Positions 24,692 to 32,191 of a stretch of DNA of 39,284 nucleotides are shown in pieces. Numbering within the stretch: position 1 is the stretch's first letter; every line of letters begins with the position of its first letter. The DNA comes from Deltaproteobacteria bacterium (GTDB lineage: Bacteria > Desulfobacterota > Binatia > UBA9968): NCBI GenBank assembly GCA_009692615.1, contig SHYW01000041.1:1-39284 (forward strand), written 5' to 3'. Position numbers and translations under genes: made by a program. The notes below the pieces were generated by a model. It had not been told where the DNA came from. It worked only from the letters and a program-made list of their open reading frames with translations, and ran no database searches.

Positions 24692-26383
24692 TCATTGGAA
24701 AGAGACCACGAGATAGAGCGGCGCCGACTCGGACGTCGGGATGCCGGGATCGATCACCGTGATCTTATGCGTGCCGGCCGCTAACGGCGGAACTTGGACT
24801 TCCACCTCGCGGCCGCTGACAAACTTGCTATCGGCTTTCTTGCCGTCGATCAGCACCTGATGCGTCGGACGAAAATTCGCGCCGTTCAATTTTACCAGCC
24901 CCGCGTTGCCCGCGACCAACGACGCCGGCGCGAGTTGATTCAAGTTCGTCACATAGCGATCGGCAATCGTTCGCGGAATCGGGTTGCGATAGTTGGCGTG
25001 AAACGAAGTGTCCACCGGCTTGCCGTCCATGAAAACTTTCTCGACGTTTTGCGTCGCCGAGATGTCTTTCATAACGTCGCCGCGCACGATCACCAAATCG
25101 GCGACCTTGCCGTTCTCGACACTGCCGTAATCTTTGTCTTTGCCCCAAGCCTTGGCGACGTTAAGACTCGCCGATTGAATCGCGAAAAGCGGCGTCAAGC
25201 CGGCATCGATGTCGAGTTCGAGTTCCGCGTGCAAGGCATAGGCCGGCAACAACGTGCCCGGATCGGAACCTGAATGCATCTTGCCACCGGCGGCGACGTA
25301 GCGGCGCGCGAAGTCCTGAACTAGTTTGTAAGCGCCGACCAATGTTTCGCGCTTTTCCGGCGTCATTTTTTCGAAGCCGGCGAAATATCCTTCGACCGAT
25401 TCCAAATTGTATGGCGGCAAGTAACTCAGACGGGGATTTTTGAGCAGCGCCAGCTCGCGCTTTTTCATCTCCGCGGCGCGCGGCGATAACGCGCGAAACT
25501 GCGTCGCCCAGGCTGGGCTCCAGTGAATGTCCTTGGCGACCATCGCTTTGATAATTTCATCGAACTGGTCCGGCACCATGTTGACATGCGCCTCCACCGT
25601 GCCGACTTTGCCGTTCATGCGGTCCATGTCGACTTCGGCGCGTTTCTTCACGTCGCGGATAGTCGTAAACATCACCGCCCAGGAGCGCTCGATCGAAGTG
25701 TACCCGGCGTCGATGGCTTCGAACATGTTGACCGAATGGCCGATCACCGGTTTTCCCAACTTCCGCGCCTCGTCGGCGATCGCCTTGGCAACCTCCGACG
25801 ACACCCGCTCGAGAACTTTGAAACCGTCCATGCCCTTCTCAACATGGGCGCGCACCGCTTTGCGCGCTTCATCTTCAGTGCGGACGATAATGCTGCCGCG
25901 TTGCCAGCGCTGCTCGGGCATCCCGACCGGCCGCGGCCCATCGAGCGCGTGACCGGAGATCCACAAGCGCGGCCCGCGAATCTTACCCTTTTGAATGCCG
26001 TCCTTTTGCGCGATGATCCATTCCGTCGGACTGTTATTGATGTCCGGGCACGTCGTCACGCCGTAGGCGAGATAAAGTTCCCCGAGCCACTCCCAATAGT
26101 GACAGTGGCCGTCGATCAGCCCCGGCAGAATAGTTTTACCCTTGGCGTCGATCACCTGCGCGCCGCGCGGCAACGCAACCTCGCCGCGCTTACCGACGGA
26201 TTGAATGCGCCCGTCCTGAAATACAATGACAGAATCCTCGACCGCGCTTCTGCCCGTGCCGTCGATCAATGTGCCGCCGACGACAGCGACGGGCCGCGTC
26301 TGCGCCGAAACGATTGGGTCGGCATACAGAATGAACAGTAAAATTCCGAAAGCCGCTCGCAGCGATGACTTACTATATTTCAT
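24692..26383 (-). CDS. Exported amidohydrolase with C-terminal IPT/TIG-like domain (copy 2)
   Basis: 563 residues from ATG at 26383 with GGGAGG upstream. Signal peptide MKYSKSSLRAAFGILLFILY, cleavage likely after VSA. The amidohydrolase core has GLIDGHCHY (His93, His95), IGHSVNMFEA and SGSDPGTLLPA. After the core (about residue 475) it carries about 85 extra residues absent from copy 1: LVKLNGANFRP, a V-x-V-x-x-P strand and a G-T-H-K-I-T-V pattern, resembling an IPT/TIG immunoglobulin-like domain. The extra domain could mediate surface attachment or protein binding. Copy 1 and copy 2 are tandem duplicates. Confidence 0.86.
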   Translation of the reverse strand: MKYSKSSLRAAFGILLFILYADPIVSAQTRPVAVVGGTLIDGTGRSAVEDSVIVFQDGRIQSVGKRGEVALPRGAQVIDAKGKTILPGLIDGHCHYWEWLGELYLAYGVTTCPDINNSPTEWIIAQKDGIQKGKIRGPRLWISGHALDGPRPVGMPEQRWQRGSIIVRTEDEARKAVRAHVEKGMDGFKVLERVSSEVAKAIADEARKLGKPVIGHSVNMFEAIDAGYTSIERSWAVMFTTIRDVKKRAEVDMDRMNGKVGTVEAHVNMVPDQFDEIIKAMVAKDIHWSPAWATQFRALSPRAAEMKKRELALLKNPRLSYLPPYNLESVEGYFAGFEKMTPEKRETLVGAYKLVQDFARRYVAAGGKMHSGSDPGTLLPAYALHAELELDIDAGLTPLFAIQSASLNVAKAWGKDKDYGSVENGKVADLVIVRGDVMKDISATQNVEKVFMDGKPVDTSFHANYRNPIPRTIADRYVTNLNQLAPASLVAGNAGLVKLNGANFRPTHQVLIDGKKADSKFVSGREVEVQVPPLAAGTHKITVIDPGIPTSESAPLYLVVSFQ

Positions 26384-26423
26384 CAGCGCCTCCCTACTTA
26401 GTTGCAAATTCAAATATGGAACA

Positions 26424-26533
26424 TGCTTCGACAGGCTCAGCATGAACGGGCTATTACAATCATTTCATTCTTCTATCCGTTCGTCCTGAGCCTGTCGAAG
26501 GACTCCTAAAGAGTTTTTCAGCAACCTGCTATT
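26424..26533. repeat. Dispersed intergenic repeat
   Basis: Contains CTTCGACAGGCTCAGCATGA and, in opposite orientation, TTCGTCCTGAGCCTGTCGAA, so the segment is itself partly palindromic. It ends with TTTTTCAGCAACCTGCTA, shared with 18905-19022, and overlaps the last codons and stop of the solute-binding protein at 26529-27527. Confidence 0.6.
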
Positions 26534-27527
26534 TATATAACTGATCGATAAATCCGCTCTGATCGAGCTGTTTCAAATAAGTCAGGTTGAACAACTCGTC
26601 GGCTTTTAATTTTTTCACCAACGGCTCGCGCGCGCCCATGATATCGAGCGTCGCTTTCACCGCGTTCATGTCGGGATAGGGCTTGCGTCCCATCTGGTGT
26701 TGCGGATGGCTCTTGTAGGCCAGCTCGATCATATCGCGGTCTCGGCTGCGCAGCAGATCGGCGAAATATTGGCTGCTGCGCTCTTTGTCGTTAAGAAAGA
26801 AGCGCACGCCTTCGAGATAACCGCGCAGATATCGATTCATCGCGTCCGATTTTTTCGCAACGATGGCGGGCGTGGTGACGATGGTGCTGCCGAAAAACGG
26901 CAGCGTCGGCATATCGAGCACGCGAAAGCCGTTGCGCTTGGCGTAGGCCGACTCCGCCGATGAAAGCACCGTCGCGTCGATGGCGCCTTTTTCCATCGCC
27001 ACGAAGCGCGCCTGGCCGACCTGCACGATAGCGATGTCTTTGTCCGCGTCCAATCCCAGTTTTTGAAACAGATAGCGCACCATCAGTTCCGAGATGCCGC
27101 CGAAGCGAATGATGCCGACTTTTTTATTTTTAAGTTGCTTGATGTCTTTGATCTCGGGCCGCGTCACTACGTCGTATTCGAGGGTATTCGATTGGGAAAG
27201 TAAGAAAGTCAGCTTAATGCCATGCGACATCGCTTGCAGCGCGGCGATCGGCGCGCGCAAGTCCAAATCGACATCGTTGTTGAGCAGCGCGCTGACCGCC
27301 GCCGGCCCGCCGGTGATCAAGATATGCTCGACATCGAGTCCGTATTTCTCGAACAACCCCGCGCGCTGCGCGATGTAGGAAATGACGACGGTGTTGCCGG
27401 TGACCGAAGCGTAAGAAATTCGGAGTTTTTCGGCGCGGAGCGGCGCTGTCGCGAAAAAAACGATGACCAGCAGCGACAGGCCGAATGGTAAGCGAATCCC
27501 CCGTCCACGTACCCAGTACCCCAACAC
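26529..27527 (-). CDS. NMT1/THI5-like ABC solute-binding protein
   Basis: 332 residues from GTG at 27527, preceded by GGAGTAATGGA. Signal peptide around residues 9-32 (IRLPFGLSLLVIVFFATAP, cleavage after LRA). Binding-fold stretches: AGLFEKYGLDVEHILITGG, LLNNDVDLDLRAPIAAL, KVGIIRFGGISELMVRYL and AMEKGAIDATVLSS. It begins 17 bp after the stop of the candidate selenoprotein gene, so both are probably on one transcript. Ligand unknown. Confidence 0.85.
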   Translation of the reverse strand: MLGYWVRGRGIRLPFGLSLLVIVFFATAPLRAEKLRISYASVTGNTVVISYIAQRAGLFEKYGLDVEHILITGGPAAVSALLNNDVDLDLRAPIAALQAMSHGIKLTFLLSQSNTLEYDVVTRPEIKDIKQLKNKKVGIIRFGGISELMVRYLFQKLGLDADKDIAIVQVGQARFVAMEKGAIDATVLSSAESAYAKRNGFRVLDMPTLPFFGSTIVTTPAIVAKKSDAMNRYLRGYLEGVRFFLNDKERSSQYFADLLRSRDRDMIELAYKSHPQHQMGRKPYPDMNAVKATLDIMGAREPLVKKLKADELFNLTYLKQLDQSGFIDQLYK

Positions 27528-27544
27528 TCCATTACTCCACTCTT

Positions 27545-27811
27545 CTACGTCTTATTCCGCGCCTTCACCCGTTGATTAAGCGACTGCAACACACCCGCGT
27601 CGATAGCCGCGATCACATCCACCGCCGCATCCAACTCTTCCTCCGTCATTCCCGCTTTCCTTGCGTCCGCAAGGCGCCGCTCCACTCACGGATCGCACAG
27701 CCGCATCATCGCGACGGATAAACCGATCAGCATCTTCTCGCGCTCAGTCAGACACTCGACGGCGTGAGCGTCTTTATAGAATGTTCGGAAATCGGCTTTT
27801 TTTGAAGACAT
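27545..27811 (-). CDS. Candidate selenoprotein: small CMD/AhpD-like redox protein with C-x-x-U motif
   Basis: 88 codons from ATG at 27811 (GGGAG 7 nt upstream) to TAG at 27545, with one in-frame TGA at codon 42 (27686-27688). Before the TGA it reads LTEREKMLIGLSVAMMRLCDP, split here as L-T-E-R-E-K-M-L-I-G and LSVAMMRLCDP; after it, VERRLADARKAGMTEEEL and VDVIAAIDAGVL. Both halves fit one carboxymuconolactone decarboxylase/AhpD fold. The TGA falls where the second cysteine of CxxC is expected, giving C39-D-P-U42. The AhpD histidine four residues on is Arg46. A hairpin suited to a bacterial SECIS starts 11 nt after the TGA. Likely a thiol/selenol peroxidase or disulfide reductase. The alternative is a nonsense-mutated gene. 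SelA, SelB and SelC are not in the window. Confidence 0.75.
27659..27674 (-). promoter_or_regulatory. Candidate bacterial SECIS hairpin
   Basis: On the minus strand, 11 nt after the TGA codon, CCTTGC (27674-27669) pairs perfectly with GCAAGG (27664-27659) around the tetraloop GGAC. The first loop G is the 18th nucleotide after UGA, inside the 16-37 nt range described for bacterial SECIS elements, which also want G in the first two loop positions. It lies entirely in coding sequence. Confidence 0.65.
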
Positions 27812-27986
27812 GATTCACTCCCTTAGGTTTTTTGCCCTCACCCTTCTCCTTCGACTTTGCTCAGGACAGGCTCTCTCCCATCGGAATGGGCGAGGGTTAA
27901 GAAGTCGAAACCAGAAACTCGAAACTGATATCGGGCATCTGACTTCTGACAACTGACTACTGACTTCTGGCTTCTGGCTACTGCCC
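27812..27986. other. Intergenic leader between methyltransferase and candidate selenoprotein
   Basis: The 175 bp contain repeat-like text (CTCACCCTTCTCC, GGAATGGGCGAGGG) and a run of CTGACTTCTG/CTGACTACTG/CTTCTGGCTACTG near-repeats at about 27941-27982. No ORF is evident. It could hold the promoter of the selenoprotein/solute-binding-protein transcript, but no clear -35/-10 pair was identified. Confidence 0.4.
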
Positions 27987-29021
27987 CTACGCCGGCTTCA
28001 CGCCGGTGATCAGCGCGTAAGAAAAACTTCCCTTCACATGCGCGTGGTCACCGTGGGAATGCCAGCTGAAATAATTTTTCTTCATGCGCTCGGCCAACTC
28101 CGGCGCTTCCTTTTCCAACTCCAACGCCGCTTCAAGCCAATGGCGTCCGGTGGGGATGCCGTCCATGCCTTCTTGGTTGAACGGATAGGAAATTACGCTC
28201 TTGCGCGGCACGCGGTAGCCGGCCTTGGTCAGCAAACGTTCGATGCTGCTGACGGTGTGAAAGCGGAAGCCGTCGCCATGGGTGCGGCGAAACACTTGGT
28301 TGATCTTGGCTTCCAGCGCCACGTCGATGGCGTCTTTCGATTCTTCGATGACCGGATCGAGGACAACGAAGCGTCCGCCCGGTTTGAGCACGCGCTGCAC
28401 TTCGCCGACGACGCCGGCGGGATTGCCGAAGTGATGCAAGCTGAACGACACGAAGGCGCGATCGAACAGACCGCTCTTGAACGGCAGCTTGTCGGCCTCG
28501 CCGGCGCTCAATTCATAGCGCTCGATGGGATCTTTATGATGATTGCCGACGTCGAGCATCGCCAGCGCTTCGTCGACACCGACGATGCGCCCGGACTGCA
28601 TCTGCTTCGACAACGGCCGGGCGACGCGCCCAGTGCCGGTGGCCAAATCCAAAATCGCCTCGCCGCCCTTGAGCGTCAACGCCTCGATCAACTTCACCGT
28701 CAATTGGCTGCGCATATCCGACATGCCGCGCTGGTCGAACTCGGCGGCGTGGGTCGGATCTTTGAAGCGCGACTTGTGATCGTGATCATGGCCGGCGTCA
28801 TGGGAATGGTCGTGATCGTGTCCGTGCTCGTGGGAATGCGCGGCTGGTTCGTGTGAGTGAGCAGCCTCGTGACCGTGCGAATGTCCGTGCCCGGAATCAT
28901 GCTCGTGACCGTGTTCGTGTCCATGCGCGTCATGCGCATGACCGTGATCATGCTTGTCGTCATGTGCTTCGTGCCCGTGCGCATGCTCGCCCTTATGCTC
29001 ATGCTTATGTTCGTCAGCCAT
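27987..29021 (-). CDS. SAM-dependent methyltransferase with His-rich metal-binding N-terminus
   Basis: 344 residues from ATG at 29021 with AGGA upstream. Residues 1-82 hold about 32 histidines in HxH, HGH and HDH runs with Asp/Glu, like the metal-storage tails of Ni/Zn/Cu chaperones. A class I methyltransferase domain follows: motif I ILDLATGTGRVARPL (about 123-137), VGVDEALAMLDVG, FDRAFVSFSLHHF and LKPGGRFVVLDPV. A second His cluster, FSWHSHGDHAHV, is near the C-terminus. UbiE-like domains of this type methylate quinones, arsenite or other small molecules. The fusion suggests a metal or metalloid link, which is inference. No signal peptide. It lies upstream of the candidate selenoprotein. 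Confidence 0.87.
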   Translation of the reverse strand: MADEHKHEHKGEHAHGHEAHDDKHDHGHAHDAHGHEHGHEHDSGHGHSHGHEAAHSHEPAAHSHEHGHDHDHSHDAGHDHDHKSRFKDPTHAAEFDQRGMSDMRSQLTVKLIEALTLKGGEAILDLATGTGRVARPLSKQMQSGRIVGVDEALAMLDVGNHHKDPIERYELSAGEADKLPFKSGLFDRAFVSFSLHHFGNPAGVVGEVQRVLKPGGRFVVLDPVIEESKDAIDVALEAKINQVFRRTHGDGFRFHTVSSIERLLTKAGYRVPRKSVISYPFNQEGMDGIPTGRHWLEAALELEKEAPELAERMKKNYFSWHSHGDHAHVKGSFSYALITGVKPA

Positions 29022-29076
29022 TTTCTTTTCCTATCTTTCTTACTGTTGCCTACTGCCTTTTGACTGTTGCCTACCC

Positions 29077-29487
29077 TCACTTCTTCGACATCGCTATCAT
29101 CGTATCCCACTGCTCCTCGGTCAGCTTCATGATCGACAAGCGCGAGTTGCGCACGAGATCGAAGTTGGCGAGCTTCTTGTCCGCTTTGACCTGCGCCAAA
29201 GTCACCGGCTTGGCCAACGCTTTCACCGCCTCGATATCGACCACAAGCATGCGCGGATTGTCTTTTTCCGGATCGGAGTACGCGCCGCCAAGCGCCCGCG
29301 CGATGCCCACGGCTTGGCGCTCGTCACCGGTGTGATAGATGAAAACCAAGTCGCCTTTTTTGATGTCCTTCAAGTGCATCAGCGCGAGATTATTCGCCAC
29401 GTTGTCCCACTTGGTCGATTTGTCTTTCACCAAGTCCTGATACGAATAAACACTCGGTTCGGTTTTGAATAACCAACGGGTTGCCAT
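29077..29487 (-). CDS. EVE-domain protein
   Basis: 136 residues from ATG at 29487 with GGAGG upstream; a frame to 29568 lacks a ribosome-binding site. It covers a full EVE domain: WLFKTEPSVYSYQDL at the start, WDNVANNLALMHLKDIKKGD, VFIYHTGDERQAVGIA and the hydrophobic end MKLTEEQWDTM. EVE/PUA-like domains bind modified bases in DNA or RNA, and many occur in genome-defence or housekeeping contexts. It lies 55 bp upstream of the His-rich methyltransferase. No restriction or defence genes are nearby, so a housekeeping role is more likely. Confidence 0.9.
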   Translation of the reverse strand: MATRWLFKTEPSVYSYQDLVKDKSTKWDNVANNLALMHLKDIKKGDLVFIYHTGDERQAVGIARALGGAYSDPEKDNPRMLVVDIEAVKALAKPVTLAQVKADKKLANFDLVRNSRLSIMKLTEEQWDTMIAMSKK

Positions 29488-29684
29488 GAAATATCCTCCG
29501 CTTCGTTTATAAATCAGCAACAGCCTCCAATACAATCCCTTGACGAAAGGCGACACATCGACCGCCACGATGTGAATGAGTTTGTCGACGGCATGCCAGT
29601 TGAAAAGTCGACGCGGAATAAATTTATTGAAAGACTTAGAAATTGATTGTCAGTCGGAAACTATGGACGCTCGGTTGGCAGCGA

Positions 29685-29945
29685 CTAAGATTTGGCAAGC
29701 TGTTGGCTTTTGCCGCGCGGTAATTTGGTTAATTGGATCACCAGCCGCAACGCTTCGTTGACCGCTTCCGAATTGTTCGCAAAAGCCCTGGCTACATCCG
29801 GCGCCAATAGCACCAAGTTAGTACCAGCCCGGTACCGTTCCGCGTACTTCCCTCTCACGCCACCTTTGAGCAGTTTCCGCATGTCGTATTCTGGCCGTAG
29901 CTCGTCAGCAAGTTCACTTAGGTCACTTTTTTGTTTCTTCTTCAT
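29685..29945 (-). CDS. Small hypothetical protein, possible antitoxin-like
   Basis: 86 residues from ATG at 29945. It has the conserved-looking pattern LRPEYDMRKLLKGGVRGKY followed by RYRAGTNLVLLAPDVARAF and VNEALRLVI. This pattern is familiar from many small bacterial proteins of unknown function that often sit next to toxin-like partners. None is seen here: the 197 bp downstream hold only short fragments. No clear ribosome-binding site. The basic C-terminus (PRGKSQQLAKS) looks disordered. Function is not assigned. Confidence 0.65.
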   Translation of the reverse strand: MKKKQKSDLSELADELRPEYDMRKLLKGGVRGKYAERYRAGTNLVLLAPDVARAFANNSEAVNEALRLVIQLTKLPRGKSQQLAKS

Positions 29946-30033
29946 ATGGTTCGATGAAAGGGTAGCAGCTTCATTCTTTTTTAAGAAGCGTAACTATGGC
30001 TCAAGTGATGGTCGCTTCGGCACCGATTCGGAA

Positions 30034-30055
30034 GGGCAACCACAGGGGGTTGCCC
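30034..30055. repeat. Short palindrome
   Basis: GGGCAACC at 30034-30041 pairs with GGTTGCCC at 30048-30055. It sits in the 244-bp divergent gap between the minus-strand hypothetical gene and the plus-strand VOC gene. The rest of the gap shows nothing recognisable apart from low-complexity text. Confidence 0.6.
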
Positions 30056-30189
30056 CTACAAATACGATTCCCTTTTGCGTTCTTTGCGGTTAACACTCCG
30101 AATCCGAATCTTCTTCTCTTTGACCTCTGTGCTTCGGTTGTGGCTTTGCCGCGCTGTGCTAACGTAGGGCCATCGTATCGGAGGAACCC

Positions 30190-30558
30190 ATGGCGCGCAT
30201 CCGACACATTGCGATACTCACGGAAGACGTGGAAAAGCTGGTGCAGTTTTACACCGAGGGATTTGGGCTCAAGATCGTTCACGGCGTCGGCACGGCGACT
30301 TATCTGACAGACGGGCATATCAACTTAGCGATCATCCCCGTCGGACCGGAGCGCGAGATAGAAGGACCGCAATTGCAGACGGGGATCAACCACTTCGGCT
30401 TCGAAGTCGAAGATGTCGCGGCAGTCCGCGAAGCGTGCAAAAATCTCAACGCCGCCACCGGCGTCGACAAACGTCCACCCAACCGCGAAGCCGAATACCG
30501 CGTCCTCGACCCCGACGGCAATCCCATCGATCTATCTCAACACGGTTGGCCGCATTGA
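30190..30558 (+). CDS. VOC/glyoxalase-family protein (copy 1)
   Basis: 122 residues from ATG at 30190 with GGAGG upstream. A single glyoxalase/bleomycin-resistance/extradiol-dioxygenase (VOC) module pair: RHIAILTEDVEKLVQFYTE at the start, LNLAIIP-type strand (INLAIIPVG), NHFGFEVEDVAAV and LDPDGNPIDLSQ at the end. Metal-ligand positions His6 and His in INHFGF are present; the last acidic ligand is Asp (PIDL). Members act as glyoxalases, dioxygenases, epimerases or binding proteins. A near-identical gene is at 34171-34539 and a decayed third copy at about 31650-31894. Function unassigned. Confidence 0.87.
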   Translation: MARIRHIAILTEDVEKLVQFYTEGFGLKIVHGVGTATYLTDGHINLAIIPVGPEREIEGPQLQTGINHFGFEVEDVAAVREACKNLNAATGVDKRPPNREAEYRVLDPDGNPIDLSQHGWPH

Positions 30559-30592
30559 CCGGCGAAAGATTTTCCACGCCAATGAGTTTCCC

Positions 30593-31441
30593 GTGAGCGC
30601 AACCCTCCTCCGCGTTGTCCTTATCGTCTTAGGATTTCTGATTGTTATCAGCCTTTGGGGGTTTTATGCTTCGATTCGCCCACCGAAGATTATTTTCTCG
30701 CGCACCCCGCGCGATTTAAAAATGAATTGTGAGGACGTGTCGTTCAGAACCGCGGACGGCCTCACGCTGCGCGGCCGGCACATCCCCTCCGCTAAAACGA
30801 CCGACAAGACCTTGATCCTGCTTCACGGCTATCCCGCGGACAAGGGAAACATCTTGCCTGCATTGGCGTTTCTCCAGGGAGATTTCAATCTCCTATTGTT
30901 CGATTTCCGTTATCTGGGCCAAAGCGAAGGGAGCTATTCCACGGCCGGCGCCAAAGAGGTCGAGGATCTCCTAGCGGCCGTGCAATTTCTCAAAACGAGA
31001 GGGGTAAAGGAAGTGGGCGTGTGGGGATTTTCCATGGGCGGCGCCGTGGCATTGATGGCCATCGAGAAAGCTCCCGAGATCAAAGCGGTCATTGCCGAAT
31101 CGAGTTACGCCAGCCTCGCGCACATGGCTTTGGAACTCTTCAGAATTCCCTTGCTCAATTATCCCGTCGCCTATCTTGTCGGTTTGTGGGCCAAGCTTTT
31201 TCTTGGCATCGACCTAAGAGATGTCTCACCGGCAGAACGAGTGCGCCATACCTTGGCGCCGATTCTCTTGATCCATTCGTCGGCGGATGCCGTGATCCCC
31301 TTTTCCCACGCGCGGTTGTTGCAAGAAGCGCTGAAACCCAATCCGCGCGCCGAATTTTGGTTCCACGAGGGATATGCCCATGGTCAGTTAGCTGCCGATT
31401 ACCAGAGCCGGGTGAGAAATTTTTTTCACAAAAACTTGTAA
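30593..31441 (+). CDS. Membrane-anchored alpha/beta hydrolase
   Basis: About 282 residues from GTG at 30593; an upstream in-frame extension to 30413 overlaps the VOC gene and is unlikely. One N-terminal transmembrane segment (LLRVVLIVLGFLIVISLWGF) is followed by an alpha/beta hydrolase: oxyanion-hole LLHGYPAD, nucleophile elbow GFSMGG, acid in HSSADAVIP and base in HEGYAHGQL. Members of this family are serine hydrolases or bacteriocin-activation-like proteins. The catalytic part probably faces the periplasm. It starts 35 bp after the VOC stop. The ribosome-binding site is weak. Confidence 0.82.
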   Translation: MSATLLRVVLIVLGFLIVISLWGFYASIRPPKIIFSRTPRDLKMNCEDVSFRTADGLTLRGRHIPSAKTTDKTLILLHGYPADKGNILPALAFLQGDFNLLLFDFRYLGQSEGSYSTAGAKEVEDLLAAVQFLKTRGVKEVGVWGFSMGGAVALMAIEKAPEIKAVIAESSYASLAHMALELFRIPLLNYPVAYLVGLWAKLFLGIDLRDVSPAERVRHTLAPILLIHSSADAVIPFSHARLLQEALKPNPRAEFWFHEGYAHGQLAADYQSRVRNFFHKNL

Positions 31442-31640
31442 GAGCGACGCCCGCAGAAGCCTGAGCCTGCCGAGGAAATGGGGAGCGAGCGAGCCGGCCA
31501 ATTCTTCCCGTCTGTCAAGCCTGACGTGGACTTCTTCGAACTTAAGAACTTCGAACTTCGTTTCCAGAATTTCGGAAACGTGGAAGCTCGCCCCACACTT
31601 TGAATCCAGGCTGAAGAGGCGATACCGGTCTTGCTTGGGG
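31442..31640. other. Non-coding gap with no recognised feature
   Basis: No gene is supported here. The short minus-strand frame covering it is the shadow of the decayed VOC copy downstream. It contains AACTTCGAACTT and CCAGAATTTCGGAAACGT stretches without clear meaning. Confidence 0.4.
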
Positions 31641-31649
31641 AATACCGAC

Positions 31650-31894
31650 GGACGTGCGAAAACGAGTATCAAGTTTGCCGGGCCTGAACTCGACGGGAAT
31701 GGCCGCAATTGCAGACGGGAATAAACCACTTCGGCTTCGAAGTCGAAGACGTAGCCGCTGTACGCGAAGCGTGCAAAAATCTCAACACCGCCACCGGGGT
31801 CGACAAACGCCCGCCCAACCGCGAAGCAGAGTACCGCGTCCTCGACCCCGACGGCAACCCCATCGATCTCTCGCAGCATGGCTGGCCGCATTAG
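31650..31894 (+). pseudogene. Decayed VOC/glyoxalase gene (third copy)
   Basis: From about 31706 the plus strand matches the 3' half of the VOC gene at 30190-30558 almost base for base (QTGINHFGFEVEDVAAVRE to the terminal DLSQHGWPH). Upstream, about 31650-31705 reads TDGRAKTSIKFAGPELDG in a shifted frame, which resembles TDGHINLAIIPVGPEREI of the intact copies. So the gene has lost its first part and gained a frameshift just before PQLQTG. Not functional. Confidence 0.75.
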
Positions 31895-31906
31895 CGAGAG
31901 AAACCT

Positions 31907-32191
31907 TTCTCACGCGCTGCAAAGGATATTGTCGAGCGAGCCGACAGCGAGCGCATCATCGCCAAGTACATGACGATCACCGACCCCAAGCTGATCGCCA
32001 CAGAGTTCGATTTCGTCTCGGCGCTGATGCCCGACTACATCGCGCCGACGTTGGATGGCATCAAACTCATCCTGGAAAATTTCGGCAAAAAATACCCCGA
32101 CGCCCCGCGGCACGATCCCAAGGAATTCGCCGACGGCTCGATCATCGAGCGTTTGAAGCAGGAAAAGTTTGCCGAAGGGCTGAAGTCTTGA
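31907..32191 (+). pseudogene. 3' remnant of an NMT1-like solute-binding protein gene
   Basis: From about 31907 an open frame without a proper start reads ERADSERIIAKYMTITDP, then DYIAPTLDGIKLILENFG and FADGSIIERLKQEKF, ending TGA at 32189-32191. This matches the C-terminal lobe of the window's other solute-binding proteins (compare KYTKVTD and FLRELKQSG). The signal peptide and N-terminal lobe are missing; the preceding sequence is the decayed VOC copy. It is on the opposite strand to the intact solute-binding proteins. Confidence 0.75.

Noticed and set aside
27545-27811. Simple nonsense pseudogene as the explanation for the in-frame TGA
   Set aside because: There is only one interruption, it falls at a redox-cysteine position, both halves keep family residues, the ribosome-binding site is good and a SECIS-like hairpin is in the right place. 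Kept only as the alternative.
28776-29010. Repeat array that could be mistaken for a CRISPR or satellite
   Set aside because: The repeats are irregular 3- and 6-base codon repeats (CAT/GTG-rich) in frame with a methyltransferase gene and encode the His tail. There are no spacers or constant repeats.
29488-29684. Possible toxin partner for the small protein at 29685-29945
   Set aside because: Only fragments such as VEKSTRNKFIERLRN are open here. Nothing resembles a toxin family, so no toxin-antitoxin system is claimed.
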